From a virus: a stretch of DNA of 26,925 nt. Below are positions 15,420 through 22,705 of this stretch, one piece after another. The position numbers and the translations under genes are program-made. The stretch spans positions 1 to 26,925 of the IMG/VR virus record IMGVR_UViG_3300021135_000034. One strand, written 5' to 3'. The notes under the pieces were generated by a model, which saw nothing but the letters and a program-made list of their open reading frames with translations, did not search any database and had not been told where the DNA came from. How positions within the stretch are numbered: position 1 is the first letter of the stretch; every line of letters begins with the position of its first letter.

Positions 15420-15909
15420 AATGAAATTGGCGCACATGAAAACAGCATACAATTATGCTGAATGTTCAAGTGCTGTACGCTTACAAGTTGGCGCAATTAT
15501 TGTTAAAGATGATGCAATTATCTCTATTGGATACAACGGTCAACCCAGCGGATGGGATAACGTATGCGAAGAACCGGAATACATGGCACAAGATGCTGGT
15601 GGTTGGCTTGACTCAGATGAAATAGAGTCACAGTGGCCATTTGTTGCCGCAGACCAACTCAGATACAGATTGAAAACAAAATCAACTGTGCTTCACGCAG
15701 AGTCGAACGCAGTGGCAAAACTTGCAAAACTAAATGGCGGCGGCAAAGGAGCCGCAATCTTTGTTACTCATTGCCCTTGCTTGACTTGTGCAAAAACAAT
15801 TTATCAAGCTGGCATTACAGAAGTGTACTATGCTGAATCATATCGCGATACAATAGGGCTTGCGTTTCTAGTAGAGTGCGGATTAACAGTAGAGAAAGTT
15901 AGTGTTTGA
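15409..15909 (+). CDS. dCMP deaminase
   Basis: 166 residues from ATG, overlapping the previous gene by 11 bases. The zinc-dependent deaminase motifs are 'HAES' (His96, with Glu98 as proton shuttle) and 'PCLTC' (Cys124, Cys127). 'AVRLQVGAIIVKDDAIISIGYNG' gives the core strand region. It deaminates dCMP to dUMP, the substrate of the thymidylate synthase at 20972-21820. An insertion of about 40 residues lies between the first core strands and the HAE motif, including 'EPEYMAQDAGGWLDSDEIE'. In T4-like phages the enzyme supplies dTMP during phage DNA synthesis. Confidence 0.85.
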   Translation: MKHKMKLAHMKTAYNYAECSSAVRLQVGAIIVKDDAIISIGYNGQPSGWDNVCEEPEYMAQDAGGWLDSDEIESQWPFVAADQLRYRLKTKSTVLHAESNAVAKLAKLNGGGKGAAIFVTHCPCLTCAKTIYQAGITEVYYAESYRDTIGLAFLVECGLTVEKVSV

Positions 15910-17230
15910 TGTATTCATTATGGATATGGGCGGGCACGATGAAAACGTGCAGAACCTATGTACACTATATCCTCACGCAAAAGTTGTACGTTACTACAAC
16001 AATCATTTAGACACGTTAAAACGCTGTATTACACGTTGTAGAACACAATACGCTTGGGTAATTAGTAGTTGCTGTAGTTACTATGACTTTGACTTTGATT
16101 ACCGGCCAGCACCATGGGAAGCATATCAACTACACTGTTGGGCAAGCGGCACACAAGAGTTTGGTGATACATTTCTTGTTAACGTTGCTGAATTTAACAA
16201 ACAAAAAGATGTTGAGATGTTGGAATGGTATAAGGATATTAACTGGCATGTAGATGGAGTTATGCGTCTACCATGGGCCATGGTAGAATGTGCAAGTGAG
16301 AACATAACTGCTGAACTTAAAGCATATAACTTCGATACTCCATACGTTTGGGTTAATGCACGTACTAAATTTGACGCACCACTATGGAAAGACCGTGTGT
16401 TTTACTCATTCAATGCAAGCAATAACGTATCGTTAGCACCCCGCGATATTATGGGGCATTTAGTAACTCAAATCTACGATTATCCACACGTTTCGAAGCA
16501 GAAATTAGACTATTTGAAGCCAGAATTGCTTGATATTATCTATATCAGCAACGGCGAACCGGACGCAGAAAAGTGGTATCGGCACTTAGTAACTTCAATA
16601 TTTGGCAAAACTCATCCGGCTCGCACCTTTACTCGAATTAAACGTGTACAAAATGTTAATGGGCGAGTCGAAGCATATAAAGCGGCTGCTGAACTTAGTA
16701 CAACGCCGTGGTTCTTTGCGGTGTTTGCTAAGTTAGAAGTTGTTCCTGACTTTAACTGGGAATGGCAACCCGATTATTTACAAGAGCCCAAGCATTACAT
16801 ATTCCACAGTAAGAATCCAGTAAACGGATTAGAGTATGGGCACATGGGTGTGATTGCATACAACAAACAATTAGTACTTGATACAAACGACAGTGGACTT
16901 GACTTTACATTAAGCAAAGCACACGCTGTAGTACCTGTAGTAAGTGCTATAGCGCATTATAACACTACACCAGAACTAACATGGCGCACTGCGTTTAGAG
17001 AGTGTATTAAACTACGTGATGATGTGCGTAAGACTGGTAATATCGAAAGTGATTACAGACTCGATGAATGGTTACATGAAGCAGTGGGCGCAAATGCAGA
17101 ATGGAGCATTAAAGGCGCAGAAGATGCAATTGTATTTTACGATGAAGTTGATGGTAATGCTGATAAACTAATGCTTACGTTTGAATGGGATTGGCTAAAA
17201 CAGTATTACGCTACCAAGTACACTCTTTAA
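15902..17230 (+). CDS. Two-domain glycosyltransferase-like protein
   Basis: 442 residues; an ATG... style start could not be shown, and the frame begins with TTG at 15902 overlapping the deaminase by 8 bases. Two similar halves are visible. Each opens with a hydrophobic strand ('FDVFIMDMGG', 'LDIIYISNGE'), then has a helix ('TLKRCITRCRTQYAWVIS' versus 'EAYKAAAELSTTPWFFAV') and a strand leading to an acidic/aromatic block ('YDFDFDYRPAPWE' versus 'VPDFNWEWQP'). The C-terminal part 'TPELTWRTAFRECIKL' matches 'TPYQAWRAGFREGVKM' in the protein at 2878-3771. Glycosyltransferase activity is inferred from that homology; a clear DxD is not obvious. The last 20 bases overlap the convergent aminotransferase gene. 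Confidence 0.6.
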   Translation: MFDVFIMDMGGHDENVQNLCTLYPHAKVVRYYNNHLDTLKRCITRCRTQYAWVISSCCSYYDFDFDYRPAPWEAYQLHCWASGTQEFGDTFLVNVAEFNKQKDVEMLEWYKDINWHVDGVMRLPWAMVECASENITAELKAYNFDTPYVWVNARTKFDAPLWKDRVFYSFNASNNVSLAPRDIMGHLVTQIYDYPHVSKQKLDYLKPELLDIIYISNGEPDAEKWYRHLVTSIFGKTHPARTFTRIKRVQNVNGRVEAYKAAAELSTTPWFFAVFAKLEVVPDFNWEWQPDYLQEPKHYIFHSKNPVNGLEYGHMGVIAYNKQLVLDTNDSGLDFTLSKAHAVVPVVSAIAHYNTTPELTWRTAFRECIKLRDDVRKTGNIESDYRLDEWLHEAVGANAEWSIKGAEDAIVFYDEVDGNADKLMLTFEWDWLKQYYATKYTL

Positions 17231-18302
17231 TAGCATCAACAACTGCTTCAACTTCTGCGTCAGTCATCTCAGGATAGATTGGCAAACTTAAACAAGTCTT
17301 ACTAAATTCTTCAGCACCAGTCAATACCTCATACCCACCAATTAGCGACATTAGATGTAATGGTGCAACATAATGTATCTTAGTTTCAATATTCATTGAT
17401 TGCAAGTCTGAGAATAGACGTGATCGCTCTGGATAGTGTATAACAAACTTATGCCAAGCATGTTCTACTTTACTATCGATTGGGATTAACTTAATCGGAC
17501 CATCTAATTCTTCTGTATAGTATTCTGCAATGTTCTTACGACGTTGTTGCCACTCATCAAAGTACTTTAACTTAATTAACATCTGCGCACAATCAACTTC
17601 ACTCATCTTGCTGTTAGTACCAGACAGACTATGTTCGGATATCTTTCCGTTATCTCTCCAGTTGTAGCATAACATTGCAATCTCTGGGTCATCTAACAAT
17701 ATCATACCGCCACTTCCATAGTTGGGAAGATTTTTTGTTGGGTCAAAACTTAAACAACTAATGTCACCTAACTTGCCACTCGGAACGCCACGATAGTAAG
17801 CACCGAACGATTGCGCAGCATCTTCGATTACAGGTATCTTATGTTGATTAAAGAATGTAACATAAGTCTGTAACTTATCGTAGTCGATAATATTACCAAA
17901 CAAGTTAACGTACATAACCGCCGCAATATCATCGGGCTCAACTGGAATTGAATCGAGATTAATTAATCCAGTAACAGCATCAACGTCGCAGAACACAGGC
18001 TCAAAGCCCGCCTCAATAACAACATTGACTGTAGCGGCAAAACTTTGCGCTGGGATTAGTACTTTGTTTTTACGAAATAATGAATAGTGATCAATAGCTC
18101 TTAATGCAAAGATAAGCGCCTGTGTGCAACTATTAACAGCGATGGCATACTTACGCTCTGTCATTTTAGCAATAGTCTGCTCAAACGTTTTAGTATATGT
18201 GCCGTCGAGAACTTGCCCGCTCGTATATACAATATTAGTAATATCAAGTATCTCCTCGCGAAGATTTTTGTATTGTCTATCTATGCCAAAGAACGGAATC
18301 AT
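17211..18302 (-). CDS. DegT/DnrJ/EryC1-family sugar aminotransferase
   Basis: 363 residues from ATG, in ATGA overlap with the epimerase gene upstream. It is a PLP-dependent fold type I aminotransferase. The Schiff-base lysine is Lys190 in 'SFDPTKNLPNYGSGGM', and 'VIEDAAQSFGA' (Asp161) contacts the PLP ring nitrogen. The N-terminal 'SGQVLDGTYTKTFEQTIAK' and 'AVNSCTQALIFALRA' are typical of the family. Members transfer an amino group from glutamate to a keto-sugar nucleotide. Paired with the epimerase/dehydratase next to it, this is a natural amino-sugar route. Length is normal for the family. It is the last gene of the minus-strand cluster and overlaps the plus-strand gene by 20 bases. Confidence 0.85.
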   Translation of the reverse strand: MIPFFGIDRQYKNLREEILDITNIVYTSGQVLDGTYTKTFEQTIAKMTERKYAIAVNSCTQALIFALRAIDHYSLFRKNKVLIPAQSFAATVNVVIEAGFEPVFCDVDAVTGLINLDSIPVEPDDIAAVMYVNLFGNIIDYDKLQTYVTFFNQHKIPVIEDAAQSFGAYYRGVPSGKLGDISCLSFDPTKNLPNYGSGGMILLDDPEIAMLCYNWRDNGKISEHSLSGTNSKMSEVDCAQMLIKLKYFDEWQQRRKNIAEYYTEELDGPIKLIPIDSKVEHAWHKFVIHYPERSRLFSDLQSMNIETKIHYVAPLHLMSLIGGYEVLTGAEEFSKTCLSLPIYPEMTDAEVEAVVDAIKECTW

Positions 18303-19282
18303 TTTAATTTTTTAATCCAAAACGGAGTTGTACTAAACCACTCATGATAACGAGCAAAGCCATCCTCGACATTGACCTTAGGATTGTAACCAAAGTCCAT
18401 GACTGCACTTGTAATACTTAATCTACCACGCGACGGAAACGCAATGTCTTTATCTTGTACATCGATGCTACCTTTGCCTGTAATACTAATAGCAAGTTTA
18501 GCGGCATCGAGTAATGTATATTCTGCTTCTGATGAACGTGTGATATTGTATATTTTATTGTTTGCATTATCACTTACAGCGGCTTGAGCAATGCCCATTG
18601 CAGTATCTTCAACGTATGTAAAGTCTAGCACTTCGTTAGCACCTTTAACTTTTAATACTTCATCACGCATTGCCGCAAGCATAAACTTACTAACAACTCT
18701 GTCCTCGACATCCCAAGGTCCGTATACAGCACTTGGGCGAATGATAGTATGCGCAAAGCAACCACGACGAGTATAATCGGCTACAAGTTTCTCACCCATA
18801 TACTTCATAATGCCATACTGTCCGATTGGTTTGCAATCAACATATTCGTTAATGCCATCAAACAATCCTTCAGTAAATTCACCGTAGACCATACTGCTAC
18901 TAATGTACACAAACTTTTTAACGCCACTATGCTTTGAACATTCCAGTAAGTTAATCAATCCAGTAGTCATAACTTCCGACCCAGCAATCGGATCATCACT
19001 TACTACTTTTTGTCGAGGGAAACTAGCAAGATGAATAACAGTATCTGGTTGTAATTCTTTAAACAAATTATACATACGTGTGGTGTCACGTATATCAGCA
19101 GTTATAACTTGCGAGTTAAAACGCTGTAGTCGCGCCTTACTAAGAAATTTAATCTCTTGTTGTGGGATGAATCCGTAGTTAGTAAAGCTATCAACAACAA
19201 AGCACGTATGTCCTTGTTCTTCCAATATGCGAGTTACATTATGACCAATAAACCCTGCACCACCTGTAATTAATATTCTCAT
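18299..19282 (-). CDS. NAD-dependent sugar epimerase/dehydratase (extended SDR)
   Basis: 327 residues from ATG, with ATGA overlaps on both sides. The Rossmann glycine motif is 'ITGGAGFIG' at residues 5-13. The catalytic Tyr156 and Lys160 are in 'QYGIMKYMGEK', and the active-site serines are in 'VYISSSMVYGE'. 'IIRPSAVYGPWD' and 'FTYVEDTAMGIAQA' are typical of nucleotide-sugar epimerases. It likely epimerises or dehydrates an NDP-hexose, and the product may be the keto-sugar used by the aminotransferase downstream. The exact sugar cannot be told: UDP-glucose epimerase, GDP-mannose and TDP-glucose branches share these motifs. Confidence 0.85.
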   Translation of the reverse strand: MRILITGGAGFIGHNVTRILEEQGHTCFVVDSFTNYGFIPQQEIKFLSKARLQRFNSQVITADIRDTTRMYNLFKELQPDTVIHLASFPRQKVVSDDPIAGSEVMTTGLINLLECSKHSGVKKFVYISSSMVYGEFTEGLFDGINEYVDCKPIGQYGIMKYMGEKLVADYTRRGCFAHTIIRPSAVYGPWDVEDRVVSKFMLAAMRDEVLKVKGANEVLDFTYVEDTAMGIAQAAVSDNANNKIYNITRSSEAEYTLLDAAKLAISITGKGSIDVQDKDIAFPSRGRLSITSAVMDFGYNPKVNVEDGFARYHEWFSTTPFWIKKLK

Positions 19283-20277
19283 TCTAATTCCTTTAATTTG
19301 TTTAATATTTTATCAGCATACCATTGATGAGTTAATGGACCAGGATGTATATTATCTGACCCAGTGTCTAAGAATAATGTAGATGATGTTACTCCGTAAA
19401 AATTATACAAATGTATATATTCCGGTAAATTTATAAAATATGCTGCTAACTTGGGTTCAACTAATAATCCAGCAAGTAGTAATTTTGCTCCAATTTTCTG
19501 ACAGAAATTAATTACCTGGTATATGGCTATTACGGCTGAATAAATTAAGGTAGGATTATCTAAGAAATCTAATTTAATTATTTTATCGAGCGCACGATCT
19601 TTAATATAGTTACTAGTAGTAATATGTGTTAACTCTAGATTAGCTGGATCATAATATGTTATTCTTAGTTGATTGGTTATTCCCCATACTACTGTGTCCC
19701 CTTGCTTAATATCGGACCGCAATATTTGATCAGCTGCATATGAAATTGATGATGATTCTCGCCCCAATGTACGTAGCGGCAAATTTAATTGTTTTGCTAG
19801 TAAATTTCCGTATCGTTGTTCTGTAGTTACACCAACTCCGTATGTGACAGAACATCCAGCTACCCATAATATTTGAGATAGCTCATCTTTTCTGCTATCT
19901 AATAGATTTAGCATAATCGATAAATTTGTTGGTTGATATTTAATAGATTCGGAAAAATTAATTACTTCTTTAGTTTTATCTAACGAAAAAACATTTAAAT
20001 AATATTCAGTCCAATATTTCGATGAATATTTGTTAGTTTCATTATTATTCCATTTTTCTGGTTGCACATATATTATAGTAGATGCTTGTCTTAATATAGC
20101 AGAAAATTCCACAAGTCCCGGCAAGTCGGCTATACTAGTATAACAAGTACCGGTATGCTGTTTGTTATAATTAGCAAAATCTACCAAGTATGCTGCTGAA
20201 TCGTGTAATTTAGCAGATGTTGCTAACTCATCATCGATGTCTCCAACAAATACTGTTAATTTATCTTTTGCTATCAT
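19279..20277 (-). CDS. SGNH-hydrolase-like protein with extra N-terminal domain
   Basis: 332 residues from ATG, 4-base overlaps on both sides. The SGNH half starts at about residue 135: 'ILWVAGCSVTYGVGV' has the nucleophile Ser143, with Gly-Cys-Ser in place of Gly-Asp-Ser. Near the C-terminus 'DNIHPGPLTHQWYADKIL' gives the DxxH pair. The N-terminal ~130 residues form a separate domain with 'LHDSAAYLVDFANYNKQ' and 'TGTCYTSIADLP', a pattern I associate with uncharacterised proteins in marine metagenomes. Activity, probably esterase or acyltransferase on a carbohydrate, is inferred. It is the third SGNH protein in the window and the only one on this strand. Confidence 0.7.
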   Translation of the reverse strand: MIAKDKLTVFVGDIDDELATSAKLHDSAAYLVDFANYNKQHTGTCYTSIADLPGLVEFSAILRQASTIIYVQPEKWNNNETNKYSSKYWTEYYLNVFSLDKTKEVINFSESIKYQPTNLSIMLNLLDSRKDELSQILWVAGCSVTYGVGVTTEQRYGNLLAKQLNLPLRTLGRESSSISYAADQILRSDIKQGDTVVWGITNQLRITYYDPANLELTHITTSNYIKDRALDKIIKLDFLDNPTLIYSAVIAIYQVINFCQKIGAKLLLAGLLVEPKLAAYFINLPEYIHLYNFYGVTSSTLFLDTGSDNIHPGPLTHQWYADKILNKLKELE

Positions 20278-20516
20278 TTACTACTCCACTTTAACGTATA
20301 GTATGTTAAGTCTTTCTCTGCTAACCAAGCTGATATTATTACTTTGTAACCATAAGTATCATAATTGATTGCAATCTTCCATTCCATCTGTTTGTAACTA
20401 TGTTCATGTAGCCAACGACCTTGTTCAGTTTGCTCCCATTCATATATTGGCTGTGCTGCATATACTTCTGGGTCTTCGACATCACCGAGTCCAAACTGAT
20501 GAGCAATTATTCTCAT
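20274..20516 (-). CDS. Conserved small phage protein of unknown function
   Basis: 80 residues from ATG in ATGA overlaps with both neighbours. The N-terminus 'HQFGLGDVEDPEVYAAQPI' then 'YEWEQTEQGRWLHEH' is a pattern I remember from T4-like marine phages, where it has no assigned function. The rest is a mixed strand region ('YGYKVIISAWLAEKDLTYYTLKW'). No catalytic motif is seen. Confidence 0.65.
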   Translation of the reverse strand: MRIIAHQFGLGDVEDPEVYAAQPIYEWEQTEQGRWLHEHSYKQMEWKIAINYDTYGYKVIISAWLAEKDLTYYTLKWSSK

Positions 20517-20695
20517 GATTCGAATATACTCTTTATCATAATAAAATGTTTACGTTGTGCTTTGATAATTGCTTTAGCCTTTTCAAACTTAGCATTGCCT
20601 TTCATGCCAGAAATAATGCCTAATAGTCTATCATGCTCATTGATAGATTGAATACATGATTCTATAATTAATGCTTCTGCTTGAGTAACGTTCAC
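20513..20695 (-). CDS. Small hypothetical helical protein
   Basis: 60 residues from a GTG whose GTGA overlaps the upstream gene's stop. It is predicted by eye to be almost all helix, with a basic C-terminal half ('KAIIKAQRKHFIMIKS'). No family recognised. The perfect chain of 4-base overlaps on both sides is the main reason to accept it. Confidence 0.55.
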   Translation of the reverse strand: MNVTQAEALIIESCIQSINEHDRLLGIISGMKGNAKFEKAKAIIKAQRKHFIMIKSIFES

Positions 20696-21027
20696 TTCCA
20701 GTCCGTCTGATGTTGAAAGAAACGTAAGCTATAATCTACATATTGTCGTTCTGTTATATCGCCGTATATAAGACACATCTTGCCCCATGCATAATATATT
20801 TCATCTTCCATAAATGCAAGTTTAATGTCATTATCCTCGACCCATTGTGCTTGCGGAGTTAGTTTAAATTCTTCTGCAACCTTCCAAAATATCTCATTGT
20901 TGTGCAAGTTAACAACGTCATTCATATCCATCATTTTTGTAAAAAACCGCACCCGATGAGTGTCGGCTACTTTAGATTGCCATCGGTGCTTTAATGCTTG
21001 CGAGTGATTCATAGCCATTGAGTGCAA
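20692..21027 (-). CDS. Hypothetical protein overlapping the thymidylate synthase end
   Basis: 111 residues from the codon at 21027. In-frame ATGs at 21018 and 21012 give shorter versions, and the one at 21012 ('MNHSQALKHRW') would reduce the overlap with thyA from 56 to 41 bases. The protein is helical and Met/Trp/Tyr-rich ('FMEDEIYYAWGKMCLIYGD', 'YVDYSLRFFQHQ'). I recognise no family. It is co-transcribed with thyA and read in another frame over its 3' end. Real gene likely; the start is uncertain. Confidence 0.55.
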   Translation of the reverse strand: MHSMAMNHSQALKHRWQSKVADTHRVRFFTKMMDMNDVVNLHNNEIFWKVAEEFKLTPQAQWVEDNDIKLAFMEDEIYYAWGKMCLIYGDITERQYVDYSLRFFQHQTDWK

Positions 21028-21820
21028 AGTCCTTCATAGTAAAGTTATTGATATCAGTTACATCAGTGTTAATAATAAGTTGAGGTGCAGGTAAAGGTTC
21101 ACGTTGCAGTTGTTCATTTACCTGATCGACATGATTCAAATATACGTGTGCATCACCGAGAACGTGAACGAATTCGCCTACCCCAAGTCCGCACACTTGC
21201 GCAATCATATGCGTTAGCAGGCTGTAGGATGCTATGTTAAAGGGATTTCCCAAAAACATATCGCATGATCGCTGGTATAATTGACACGACAACTTATTGT
21301 CGGCACTGACATAAAACTGTGCAAAACAGTGACACGGTGGCAGGGCCATAGAGTTTAATTCTCCGGGATTCCATGCAGTTAATATATGACGTCGTCCGTG
21401 TGGGTCTGTTTTGATATTGTGGATAAGTTCTGCTAGTTGATCTACTTCCTTTCCGTCTGGTGTTTGCCAATGTCGCCACTGTACACCATACACTCGACCT
21501 AAATCACCTGCAAATTTAGATTTAAGTATCCAGTACGGAGATGATGCATTGTCTGTCCAGATTGTACGTTTACTTTCGTCACGTGTGCTGTGCAATATTT
21601 CTGCAAGCCTGCGCTCATCACCGGAGCCTTCGATAAACCAAAGTAGTTCAGAGACAACAGCCTTCCATGCTAGTTTTTTAGTAGTAATAGCAGGAAAGGA
21701 CTGTGACAGGTCATAACGTTGTTGCATACCAAACACACCGATAGTACCTGTTGATGTGCGGTCTGGTCTTACTGTACCATTGTCTAGTACAAATTTGAGT
21801 GAATCGAGATAGGTTTTCAT
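20972..21820 (-). CDS. thyA: Thymidylate synthase (ThyA type)
   Basis: 282 residues, complete (E. coli ThyA has 264). It methylates dUMP to dTMP with methylene-tetrahydrofolate. Key sites: Arg21 in 'RPDRTSTGT', catalytic Cys163 in 'LPPCHCFAQFYV', and 'QRSCDMFLGNPFNIASY', where Asn195 matches E. coli Asn177. That Asn marks a dUMP enzyme; dCMP hydroxymethylases carry Asp there. The protein ends 'IKAPMAI' as in the family. It sits just after DHFR with its own consensus promoter (21827-21855), whose predicted start is the A of the ATG, so the main transcript may be leaderless; no Shine-Dalgarno sequence is present. dCMP deaminase at 15409 would supply dUMP. Confidence 0.95.
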   Translation of the reverse strand: MKTYLDSLKFVLDNGTVRPDRTSTGTIGVFGMQQRYDLSQSFPAITTKKLAWKAVVSELLWFIEGSGDERRLAEILHSTRDESKRTIWTDNASSPYWILKSKFAGDLGRVYGVQWRHWQTPDGKEVDQLAELIHNIKTDPHGRRHILTAWNPGELNSMALPPCHCFAQFYVSADNKLSCQLYQRSCDMFLGNPFNIASYSLLTHMIAQVCGLGVGEFVHVLGDAHVYLNHVDQVNEQLQREPLPAPQLIINTDVTDINNFTMKDFALNGYESLASIKAPMAI

Positions 21821-21826
21821 AATACT

Positions 21827-21855
21827 ATTATAACATAATTAGTTCAAAAGGTCAA
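21827..21855 (-). promoter_or_regulatory. Consensus promoter for thyA with start at the ATG
   Basis: Read on the minus strand: TTGACC (21855-21850), 17 bases, perfect TATAAT (21832-21827), then a 6-base discriminator and the ATG at 21820. The -35 box contains the stop codon of the DHFR gene. A start 7 bases after the -10 box would fall on the A of the start codon, predicting leaderless mRNA. Confidence 0.65.
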
Positions 21856-22355
21856 TTGAAAAAGAAGGATCTATCCCACGTTTCGTACGTACAGTTCTCA
21901 CCGGGTCTGACAGATTTAATTTGAAAGCATGCAAGCATACTATCTAACTGAATACGTGTGTCTGTAAACCATGCACCTTTGATACGTGTAAGATAAATTT
22001 TCTCAACAATGCTTTCTGTTGCTTCGTATAACTGTTTACCACCGATGATATAAACATCTTTAGTTGGGTTATCTTTCTGTAACTGTAGTATATTCTCTAT
22101 GGGGTTACTAGGAATCCAACGTACTTGATGTTGATACTTAGTTGCTACGTGCTTACTACTAACAACACAATTAATGCGATTAGGTAGTGGCTTTGGCATT
22201 TTAGGATCATCCCAAGTATTGCGACCCATAACAACAATTTGATTCTCTGTGTGGTCTTTAAACCACTTCATATCTTCGGAATGTTTGGGCCAAGGTAAGG
22301 TACCCCTATTCCCAATACCGCCTGTATTGGTGCTGGCAAGTATTGATATAATCAT
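21852..22355 (-). CDS. folA: Dihydrofolate reductase
   Basis: 167 residues from ATG, near the usual length of about 160. It reduces dihydrofolate to tetrahydrofolate with NADPH, which regenerates the folate oxidised by ThyA. Motifs: 'ASTNTGGIGNRGTLPW' (residues 7-22), an acidic pair Glu27/Asp28 before 'MKWFKDHT' (active-site carboxylate region), 'VVMGRNTWDD', and 'DVYIIGGKQLY' in the NADPH-binding part. It has an ATGA overlap with the gene upstream, and its stop is inside the thyA promoter. The DHFR-ThyA neighbour pair is common in T4-like phages. Confidence 0.9.
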   Translation of the reverse strand: MIISILASTNTGGIGNRGTLPWPKHSEDMKWFKDHTENQIVVMGRNTWDDPKMPKPLPNRINCVVSSKHVATKYQHQVRWIPSNPIENILQLQKDNPTKDVYIIGGKQLYEATESIVEKIYLTRIKGAWFTDTRIQLDSMLACFQIKSVRPGENCTYETWDRSFFFN

Positions 22356-22705
22356 AGGTTTTTAAGTACCTTGTCTGTCTCAGGCTGAACTGTGTTAACT
22401 ACTTTATCGATATCAATAAAGAAGTCTACTGTTTCGATAAACTCGTCGAGGTCAGCAAACTTAGAATTGAGTAAATCCTCAATGTCATCAGGGTGCTGTC
22501 CGTCTGCAAGTAATTGCTTAATATCAATACTAAGGTCAGTACCATCGATTAGCTTAACAACAATACGTTGTAACACATCTACTGGTACTTCCTTTTTATC
22601 AACACCTCTAACAATATCTTGCCAACGCTTCTTAATATTTAAATTAAGTTTCTTACCGGGAGTCGGCTTACGCCGCGGCTTTTTTGGTGGCAGGTTTTCT
22701 GGCAT
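22352..22705 (-). CDS. Conserved T4-like phage protein
   Basis: 117 residues from ATG. The N-terminus is very basic and Pro-rich ('PPKKPRRKPTPGKK'), followed by 'NIKKRWQDIVRGVDKKEVP', and then an acidic C-terminal half with 'DGQHPDDIEDLLNSKFADLD' and 'VDFFIDIDKVVNTVQ'. I recognise this overall pattern from T4-like cyanophages and pelagiphages, without known function. The first 38 bases overlap, in another frame, the Lys/Ala tail of the upstream gene, so one DNA stretch codes for two basic tails. No catalytic motif is seen. Confidence 0.7.
   Translation of the reverse strand: MPENLPPKKPRRKPTPGKKLNLNIKKRWQDIVRGVDKKEVPVDVLQRIVVKLIDGTDLSIDIKQLLADGQHPDDIEDLLNSKFADLDEFIETVDFFIDIDKVVNTVQPETDKVLKNL

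Noticed and set aside
20072-20100. TATAAT on the minus strand inside the SGNH gene
   Set aside because: No -35 match at 16-18 bases upstream; chance in AT-rich coding DNA.
20972-21820. Thymidylate synthase as a dCMP hydroxymethylase for hydroxymethylcytosine DNA
   Set aside because: The PFNIASY segment keeps the Asn that marks dUMP enzymes; dCMP hydroxymethylases have Asp there.
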